Assembly (NCBI RefSeq): GCF_963678635.1
Contig: NC_087063.1
Location: 8,838,386 to 8,902,385 of the forward strand
Source: Symsagittifera roscoffensis
Lineage: Eukaryota > Xenacoelomorpha > Acoela > Convolutidae
Length of the DNA stretch: 64,000 bases
Reading direction: 5' to 3'
The position numbers were made by a program, and so were the translations under genes. The notes under the pieces were generated by a model. The model worked only from the letters and a program-made list of their open reading frames with translations. It was not told where the DNA came from and searched no databases. This document shows positions 56,151 to 64,000 of the stretch, in pieces. The stretch's first letter is position 1. Each line of letters begins with the position of its first letter.

Positions 56151-56870
56151 TGATTTTGCGTGGAGAACAAAAACAAGAGAAAACAAAATAAAAAACGAGC
56201 TAATACGCGCCTGAATGCAAAGATCCTCCCATTATTTAAATGGTCGGAACAAAAAGGTTGCGTTACTATTCTGGGTTTAACCTTCGATTATTTTAGGCTT
56301 AGTTCCCGACTTAATTTAGAGAAATCCCAATTGTTTAATTTCATTGAAGAATTTTCAGCTCATAATCACGCACTCACTTATTGCTGTGTTTTTTTTTTCA
56401 GATATACTTTGACCATTAGTTATTATTTTTTGACGATTTTTTTTTCTCGTAATGATTTAGATGATTTCTTGTGGCTTAAACCTTTTTTCCAAAAATACAA
56501 TGAATCCGAATTGGGTTATTTTTCCCGTTGTTTCTAATATATGTTTTCGAATGATGTTATTTTGATGTTGCAATTTTCTAGTTTTCAAAGATTTCCTGCA
56601 AATTTTTTGAATTTCCGAGACAAATGTTTAAGACTTTTGGCTATACCCGCACTGAAGTTCCATGGAGAAAAATCGGTGCATTTTGACTTTTATTGTCAGT
56701 GTCTATAGAAGTCAAAAATAATCAATTCTAATTAATTCAAAATAGATTATTTTGCTATTATTTATCAAAGCATTAAAATCCATTGCAAATAAATAACAAT
56801 AGGTTAATTTTCACTTTTATAGATAAAAACAAAAAACGTCCATCATAGTCGATTTTATCCATTTTATTGA
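56151..56870. other. AT-rich stretch with an unrecognised 125-codon frame
   Basis: The plus frame 56,160-56,537 starts Lys/Asn-rich and ends Phe-rich. It shows no known domain and is probably accidental in biased sequence. Confidence 0.4.
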
Positions 56871-56873
56871 GAT

Positions 56874-57090
56874 GAAGGAGGGTGAAGGAGGGGTGTAGCT
56901 CGTTCAGGTCAGGAAGCGGGTGTTTCAGGTGGGGGAGTGGAGGGGTAGGGTTGGTGATTCAAGTGGTGGTGGGAAGTTTCAGGTTGTCAAGTAGGGGTTG
57001 TGGGTGGGTTCAGGTGTGGGTGGGGGCAAAGAGACAAACGTTGGGTTGAGTCGTTGTAGTAGGGCAAAAGGGTAAGCGTAAGGGGGGAGA
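56874..57090 (+). repeat. G-rich island
   Basis: About 215 bp with over half G on the plus strand and almost no C, amid AT-rich DNA. It contains loose repeats of gggttcaggtgtggg and many GG/GGG runs close enough for G-quadruplex formation. No ORF. Confidence 0.8.
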
Positions 57091-60000
57091 AGTTAACGGA
57101 ATCGCAATTTGAAAACATTTAGTTTTTGAAAGCGAGTAGGTCGTACACTCGTTTTGCTAAATTTCCGCGTTGCTCACTAGGTTATTTTCCAAATGGAAAA
57201 CAGAAAGACAGTTCAAAAAAATCCGCTTAAATTGATTTTATATGGATTATAAAATTTTTCAAACTTGATAAAAATTTTTGATAATCGATTTTTTATTCTT
57301 TTTTTATTAAATATAAAGAAGCAATGAGTAGAAACTTTTGAAAGACCAAATACTTCACATGGAGTTGAAAGTAAAGAATTTTCAAATAACAATATTTCGG
57401 TGGAGATTAAATGTCTGATTTTACTCTTTTAAGATAATAATAAACGGAGACAAAAGATTATTTCATTACAAAAAATTGAAAAATGTTTTAATGGAATCAT
57501 CTTATTTGAGGGAAAGTTTTATAATCATCTTATAACAAAAATTTATGGAATCACAATTTAGCAGCTTATTTATAGTTGTAGTTTTGATTTAAGCTTTTGG
57601 ACATATTATTTATCTCTCAATTGATGCAAATCGAATACTAGACTTTTGTTCGATTAAAAATTATGTTAACCATAAAGTGCGGCCTAAATGGGCTGAAAAT
57701 AATGATTGCAATAACATAACAAGCTATGCTGATATTCTGTTTTTACTATTAGTTGCTTTAATCGTAATTGGTTTTTTCTTTCGGGCTTTTTTCAGCATGT
57801 TGGTTTTCGTTTTCGAATTGAAATTCTTCGACAGATTGAAAAAAAAACTGTTTCAAAGGTTCCAATTTTGTTGAGACTGGTATCAAGGGGGTATCAAGCT
57901 ATAAAAAATCACTTTTAAATTCCAGGAAAGAGCCATGATTTTTTTTTACTTAAGGATATGCAAGTTAATGGCTACTCTTGAAAGTTTCTGTGGTTGTTTG
58001 TGTATGCATTAAAAAACATAACTTAGAAACTTGGATGAGGGAACTCTTGGATTATTTTCTGCTAAATTAGGTAGCTTAATTATGACTTCCTTAACATTTA
58101 GTTAGTCAATTGTCTGAAAGCTCTTTTTTTTAAACACCATAACCAAACCAAATTTTTCAAAAGCATTTGATCAAAATATGCTTTCCTATGCCCTGGCATA
58201 AAATAGATTCTCATTAAAAAAGTGAACTGTTTGATCCAAATTTCTTGATCAGTCTTTCAATTTATGTTGTCAAAAAAATCTCATTTTCAGATTTTGGAAG
58301 TTTTCAACCAAGAGTTATCTCAAAATGACATATTTTCAAAATTTATTGAGACTTTTGTAAAATTTGATTGTATAGTTAGTTTCTGGGAGTTATTGGCTGG
58401 TATCACAGTAAATTATTTTCGTTTGTACTTTTACAAAGGCATTGCAATAGCATGGGGCGTATATTTGTTTTTGTCCCGCCTTTTTCACGCAATTTTTTTC
58501 TTTCCCGATTCTGATTAGATCAAGGAAAAGAAATTCATTGGGGGTTAAATGTTAAAGCATCAATCGTCATTTGGATTCCAGAATTAAAGTAAGAAACTGT
58601 TAGTCTTCGCACAAACTTGTTCGAGTCTTTCTGGTTTCTTGACTTATTTCTGGACCATGTTAAAACTAAACTTGATGACCGTAAATTTCAGTAAAACTGT
58701 TCAAATGTATCTTTGTGCCTTTCTTTATTTATAGAAAATATCAACCCTAATGTTTTTCATCTACTACTGTTGCCCTTTGCAAAAAAAATCAACAGTAAAT
58801 GAACGGAAAATTCAAAGTGATATTAAAGAAAATTTTGAAAAATTTGAACTTTTGTGGGTTGTTCAATCTTCATATTAATCAGTTTTGAAGATTTTTAGAT
58901 TTATTCAATTTAAAACATAGTACTGGGACCATTCAGTGCTACTTGCACAACTATCCGTTATCCTTATTTCTTGCTAGTTTTTAAAAAACAATTTTGCGTT
59001 CTGTTTTTTTTTCCTTTTTCCGTAATTGATCTTCTCGACAAGTGTCTCTTCTTGCCTTCAACATTTTTAGCAATCAAACACTCTTTGGTTTTTTGTGTTT
59101 GTCATAGCCAGTTAAATTTTAAGAGAATTGTTGTTTTGGGGAAGCTTAAAAACTTTTCTTTGCAATCAAAGCTCTAGCCATCAGAGAGCATTACCATGGT
59201 ACGTTTTATAAAGTGATAACGGCCCATTTTGTTAGAAAAGTAAATTTTAATTGAAAAATTATAATGGCTTGAAAAAAGTTTAAATTTTTTTGTAAAACAG
59301 TTGAAAAGAATAGTTTTTTTTTTAATAATCTTCCTAACTCTAATCTTTCTTTTTGTTTGAGATCAAATTGCAAAAACTTTTTGAGATCAAATTGCCATAA
59401 AAAACCCTGAAATTTGCTCAAAATAGTAGCGGTATAAATTCATATACCAACAAAAATTAGAACTGCTTTTTTTAATTTTCAGTTTTTTGAGATGCATAAT
59501 TTCAACAGATTTCAAAAAAATTTACTGGCGAAATGGTACATAGAAAATTGCTAAAGAGATGCGATTTATTTTACAAATATAAAAAACAGAATCACGCTGG
59601 CTCAACTGATCTTAGCTAAAATGATTCCTTCGGTTAGCTAAATTACGGCGAGTTTTCAATATGTACACGTCTGAAAACGTGTAATTTTCAGGTGTGCGAA
59701 TAAAAAGTTGGATTTATTGTTTTTTTTTCTTTGCGCTGCAATTAATTTTTGGCTCAAGCTACTACAGACCGGTTGTGGTTGATTGCTAAATTTAAATTTA
59801 GGAACTCAGTTAGTTCTTTTGCGAGGAATTCAAATGACAGCAAGCAAGCCTGTCAAGAACGCCTCAAGAGCAAATTGAACACAGTAACTTTCCCCTGTAC
59901 GCATTCGTGTACCGAAGCAGAGAGAAAGAAAATGGTTCAAAAACCAATTTTCAGCTTCAGTAGAGTAATTTTATTTAAAAAATACCAGAATAACTCACTT

Positions 60001-60360
60001 AACATATTGTTGTCTAATGAGTACAATTTTCAAAAATGAATTATCAAATTTTGCAACTTTTTTTCATATATTTGCATAGCTTCAGAATTAAAAATTCAAT
60101 TAAATTTAATATCAAAATGCAGGAGTTGTACTGTTTTTGTACTAGTTGTTTTTAATCAAAATCAAGTGTTTTTTTTCTACTTTTTCCTAACCTAAGCTTC
60201 AATTTTTTTAATATCACATAACTTGAAGCCGAATGAAATCTGTCTTTTTGCAAACGAATAATTTAGATTCCACCTTTGCTTATTGAGACAATTTAAGCAC
60301 CGGTTGAAGAATAACAAAAAATCTAAAAAATATCAATTGAATAGAACTGCTAATCTTTCG
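57091..60360. other. AT-rich non-coding stretch
   Basis: No gene recognised. Frames of 65-96 codons (for example 58,264-58,518 and 59,749-60,039) match nothing I know. Confidence 0.5.
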
Positions 60361-60469
60361 CTACGACCTTTTGCTCGGTTAGGAAACTGATTTAATATAT
60401 CTTGACTATTCATATCGTTTATTCGATACAGTGAAGAAAGTACAATCTGCAAAATCATTCACTGCATCA

Positions 60470-60511
60470 GGGTAGCTAGAACAGGCTGTTCAGCCTAACA
60501 AGTAGCTACCC
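60470..60511. repeat. Nested perfect hairpin in the LINE 3' region
   Basis: Outer stem gggtagcta (60,470-60,478) with tagctaccc (60,503-60,511), 9 bp; inner stem aggctg (60,483) with cagcct (60,491), 6 bp with a 2-base loop. It lies about 110 bp past the RT stop, where some LINE clades carry the stem-loop recognised by their RT. Confidence 0.85.
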
Positions 60512-60619
60512 CCGGGATAACCATTACAATTAAGCAACGACAAAGATCAGTTCATATTAATTAGAAAAAATAGTCGATAAGCTTTACATTATCAATAATG
60601 TAGTTTTCCTTCACAATTT

Positions 60620-62295
60620 TTAAAAAGTTTCTACAGTTTTGTCATCAGAGTAAGTTTCAATGTTATGTGGAAGAAGCCTATTTGACATCAAAAAGTTTTT
60701 TACAATTTTATAAGAGAAAGAATTTTCCATCATTTTTGTTTTGCAGCGGTAAAAGAGAATCATTCCATTTGAGGTAGAACGTGTACTTCTTCGATAAGTA
60801 AAATTATCAGTATTCAGATAGTCTAATGGAGAACGTTTTAGGTATTGGAAAATTGTCTCTTTGAACAATTGATTTAAATAGATTTCATGAACTGTTTCAA
60901 AACCAAGTTCAATAAATTTCGAAGTATTATGTTCAAATTTTCGTTTAAAGAAACTTGTTCGCAGTATCCTTTTCTGAAATAAATAAACTTTTTCCAGATT
61001 TGTTTTGCTAGTACTACCACATACCAGAAGACCATATGATATTATTGGTACCATATGAGCTAAATAAAACCTTAGTGACTATTTTTCGAAAATACACATC
61101 GGCCTTTGTACATGATTCCATTAAATCTTGCTAATTTTTCGCAGACAAATTTACATGGTCGTTAAATCTAAGTTGATGATCAGTTTGAACACCTAAATTT
61201 TTCAAACATTTAGTAAAACTAACGTTTTTACCTACCAGTGTAAATTTTGTATCAAAACAAGGTTTACCATAAGGTAAGATTTTACATTTTGTAGAGCTAA
61301 TCGACAATTTGCTACAAATGCACCAGTCATCTGTTTTCCTTAAATCATTCTTAAAATCATCGGATGTTCTCAATGTTGGAAAAGATGCAAGAATGGCAGT
61401 ATCATCAGCAAAAAAGCTTATTTCAGTCTTTGTTACGATTTTGTTAATATCATTGATATATAGTACGAAAAAAAGTGGACCAAGAACAGATCCCTGCTGG
61501 ACACCCCACATTCTATTTGTTTTTTAGAGGATCTACCCCTTGTGTTTTCTACGTACTGCTGTCTATTTGTTAAATAACTTAAATTGAGATCATTAAATTT
61601 GCCTCGAAAACCATATGCATTTAACTTTTCCAAAAGAATTGATCGGTCAACTATGTCAAATGCCTTCTTCAAGTCTATGAAAAGTGCTAATCCCATTTTA
61701 TCTTGATCTACAATCTTTCTCATAAATTCAGTTGCCCTTGCAATTTTATGGATGCAAGAATGTTTTCCATGGAAATCAAATTGCTCTGGTATAATACTAT
61801 TGTGTTTTTTGATAAAAGACAACATTCTTTTATGTAGTAACTTCTCAAAGATTTTGCTGAAGACCATCAGTAGGCTAATAGGTCAATAGTTGCTAGCATT
61901 TTGTTTGCTTCCATCTTTGAAATTGGCAATAATTTTGGCAACTCTGCATGAGTCGGGAAAATAGGCACTATCAAAACATTTGTTGAAAATTTTCGTCAAG
62001 AAAACATAGATGACAGGTGCACACAGTTTAACCATTTTTTTGATAGCCCATCATGACCGCAAGAAGATTTTGGTTTTAGAGCAGTGATAATTTTGTTGAC
62101 TTCGTGTCCATCAGTTTTGAAAACTAGAAATCTAGAAGGATTTTTTTCGAAATGCCTTGAGGCAGATCCAGCTAAGGGTATAGATTCGCTAAGATGTTTT
62201 CCAATACTCACAAAAAAATCATTCCGGGTATTTGGTTCAACCTCGGATTGGGGTACTTTTTTATTTCCACAAAAGTTGTTAAAAACTTGAAACAT
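60620..62295 (-). pseudogene. LINE reverse transcriptase, in frame-shifted pieces
   Basis: Motifs in order: KPKSSCGHDGLSKKWL (about 62,070-62,020), DSCRVAKIIANFKDGSK and a damaged NYRPISLL (61,960-61,880), FSKIFEKLLHKRM, ALFIDLKKAFDIVDRSILLE (motif A, catalytic Asp kept), QQGSVLGPLFFVLYINDI, SFFADDTAIL (motif C, both Asp kept), the LGVQTDHQLRFNDHV thumb, and the C-terminal VYLFQKRILR region (61,054-60,620). A frameshift lies near 61,505 and stops near 61,885 and 61,060-61,130. The active site is intact but the reading frame is not. Confidence 0.9.
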
Positions 62296-62609
62296 TAGTT
62301 TTGATGATGACGAATCTTCCTTTTTTTATTTAGATGTTTTCGTTGAGCACGTCTTATGGCCAGTTTCACCGTATTTCTAAATTTTCTAAAACTGTCAATA
62401 TTTTCTTGTGTTGGATTTTTTAAACCATTTTTGCATGTAATGAGTCTTTTCTTGCACATTTTAAAAATATCTGGGGTTATCCATGTTTTTTGATAACGCT
62501 TTGACTTTTTCGGAGGGAAGAGAACCGATCAAATACTTCCAAACCTGTTTTTGTCAATTTATTTAGCATGTAATCAATATCTTCCCCGGCATTTCTTTTA
62601 ATTTTTTTC
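62296..62609 (-). pseudogene. LINE linker between endonuclease and RT
   Basis: A 68-codon open piece (62,683-62,477) overlaps the endonuclease end in another frame and is Lys/Phe-rich. No motif. It is the usual variable EN-RT spacer, frame-broken. Confidence 0.45.
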
Positions 62610-63390
62610 TCAATAACAAACAAAAAATTGAAAACATTTTGTTCTTTTTGCAAAAATTTGAAATTTCGCCATTGAATATCCATTGACTGGGTGTCTTCTA
62701 AGAAAATTTGCTATCGGTGCAACTAAAGCATAATGATTGCTCAATGATGTTTTCAGAGTAGTGACATTCAGGTGAACCTTAGTAAGGAAATGATCAATGC
62801 AAGTAGAACTTGCATGAGTTTGTCTTGTTGCTTCTCTATTTGATATTGAGTAACCAAAAGAGCTCACTAGCAATTGATATTCATCAATATTATGACAATT
62901 ACGCGCGATACCTAAAGTGTCAATATTCATATCACCAACAATCATGCAATGATCAGTGTTTTTCGAATTCATATCCAAGAGTAAATTTTCAAATTGCGAT
63001 AAAAATTGTCTGAAATTCATTGATGGTTGTCGGTACAATGAACAAATGTTTAAAGTCAGTTTTTTGCCAAAATTCAAAGTTAACAAAATGTTCTCAATGT
63101 CATTCGACAGAATTTCATGAAAAAATAATTGATTTTATTTTTTATTAAAAAAAGCCAGACCCCCTCTCCTGCAATTTTATCTATTTACAAAATTTTTTTT
63201 GAGACCCATCTAAATGATACAAATACAATGAGTCATTGTAGCTTAGCCTGATTTCCCAAAGGGCAATGACTAATGGTTGTCGGTTTAGTGAAGCAACAAT
63301 TACTTTCAGTTGGTCATGATGACTACGCAATGATTATACATTTGGAAAAAACAAATTCCCGTCGCTGCCCATTAGAAATCCCTTAAAATA
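62610..63390 (-). pseudogene. LINE apurinic-like endonuclease
   Basis: The N-terminal strand reads PNV-SLRSHHDQLKVIVASL (63,345-63,285, with one stop). The main 158-codon piece (63,086-62,610) has NICSLYRQPSMNF, the catalytic MIVGDMNIDTL (Asp and Asn of the APE fold), ATRQTHASSTCIDHFLTKV, and the final SNHYALVAPI region with the His of the catalytic pair. This enzyme nicks the target DNA for insertion. The damaged N-terminal part, with stops between 63,100 and 63,200, makes it inactive. Separated from RT by a decayed linker (62,609-62,296). Confidence 0.87.
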
Positions 63391-63461
63391 TGAACACAAA
63401 AACTTTGTTACAGAAAATTGTTATTTCCGCTTTTTAAAATAACCTGTTGCTACGAATCTTT

Positions 63462-64000
63462 TTATTCCTTTTTGTTGCTGTTCATAGTAGTATCATCAAT
63501 CATATCGTCGCCAGAAGTAGAAAACTTTTTTGAAGGTGGAGAATTTCTTTCGATCAATTTCTCCACAAGGCAACATAACTTGTCTATTTTCTCCTCATGT
63601 ATACCATTGCTTTGATTGTATTGACTGCTAGGAGAATGGAAGGCCACAATTCGTTTTCTTTTTCCAGGTGTTCCAATAGATGAAAAAAATTTTCTGTTGA
63701 TTTGGGATTATTCAGGCACACAAAAGTCTCTTTCGCCTCTAGTGGGGACATTATGACTTGCACTGTGCGAGCTAATATCATTTGCCATAAATAAATCGAC
63801 TTCTTTTCGATTTTCAATTGGTTTCCATTTAGTATTACTATTTGGTATCTTGATTTGTACTTGGTATTTATGCGTTGACGTCAAGAGATTTGTTTCTCGT
63901 CTAAAATAGTTGAAAATATCCCTGTCTTTTCATTAACACGAGTTTCACCCCCCATCTACTAGTCCCATAGATCAAATCTTTTGTTCCAAACCGCATCTTT
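63462..64000 (-). pseudogene. LINE ORF1-like segment
   Basis: Two minus-strand pieces in different frames (63,817-63,584 and 63,647-63,462). The second ends with a basic patch, a short helical segment (HEEKIDKLCCLVEKLIERN) and a Ser/Asn-rich tail, stopping about 70 bp before the endonuclease begins. It has no zinc knuckle in view. By position it is ORF1 or the pre-endonuclease part, continuing beyond the window. Confidence 0.45.

Larger units (their letters stand above)
60360..64000 (-). mobile_element. Degenerate APE-type LINE (CR1/Jockey-like), truncated by the window
   Basis: On the minus strand, an ORF1-like segment (64,000-63,462), an apurinic endonuclease (about 63,390-62,690), a linker and a reverse transcriptase (62,295-60,620) occur in the standard order of a two-ORF non-LTR retrotransposon, followed by a 3' region with a nested hairpin (60,470-60,511). 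Several stops and frame changes make it inactive. The two plus-strand fragments at 13.06 and 14.49 kb belong to the same or a related family. Confidence 0.88.

Noticed and set aside
1-64000. CRISPR array, rRNA genes, bacterial operons
   Set aside because: None of the tandem repeats has spacer structure, no rRNA-like conserved blocks are seen, and introns plus retroelements show the DNA is eukaryotic.

Overview
The window is eukaryotic, most likely from a repeat-laden, AT-rich invertebrate animal. One host gene is recognisable: a three- or four-exon akirin on the + strand (11,827 to about 12,890), with spliceosomal introns of about 70, 110 and 215 bp. Almost everything else I can name is mobile DNA or its debris. 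I cannot fix the phylum from the sequence.

Layout. 1-9,400: a decayed Ty3/gypsy LTR retrotransposon on the - strand. Reading right to left it has a putative 5' LTR, a primer-binding site matching the 3' end of tRNA-Leu(UAA), a leader holding a 21-bp minisatellite, gag with two zinc knuckles, protease, RT, RNase H, an acidic spacer, and integrase running off the left edge. 10,722-11,537: an 800-bp non-autonomous hAT-like element with a perfect 8-bp target-site duplication. 11,825-12,890: akirin. 13.0-15.1 kb: two LINE RT fragments and a tRNA-like unit. 15.1-24.4 kb: AT-rich, no recognisable gene, one tRNA-like unit and old repeats. 24.4-31 kb: a second, much more decayed gypsy element (- strand) with a 501-bp internal tandem duplication. 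31-36 kb: non-coding, one tRNA-derived SINE. 36.3-41.2 kb: a Mutator-like (MULE) transposase pseudogene flanked by related inverted segments, the right one containing a palindrome of about 1.5 kb. 42,052-51,767: two nearly identical tandem copies of a 4,858-bp unit ending in a 30-bp minisatellite that continues to 52.56 kb. 52.6-60.4 kb: non-coding, with a second SINE copy, a repeat fragment and a G-rich island. 60.4-64 kb: a degenerate APE-type LINE (- strand) with a nested 3' hairpin.

How the parts relate. There is no operon-like cooperation. The elements are autonomous families (two gypsy, LINE, MULE) and families depending on others' enzymes (SINEs, hAT MITE), nearly all visibly broken by stops, frameshifts or lost catalytic residues. 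The points that most deserve checking are the nearly identical 4.86-kb duplication, the palindrome in the MULE flank, the minisatellite inside the gypsy leader, and the akirin stop codon that may be made only by splicing.
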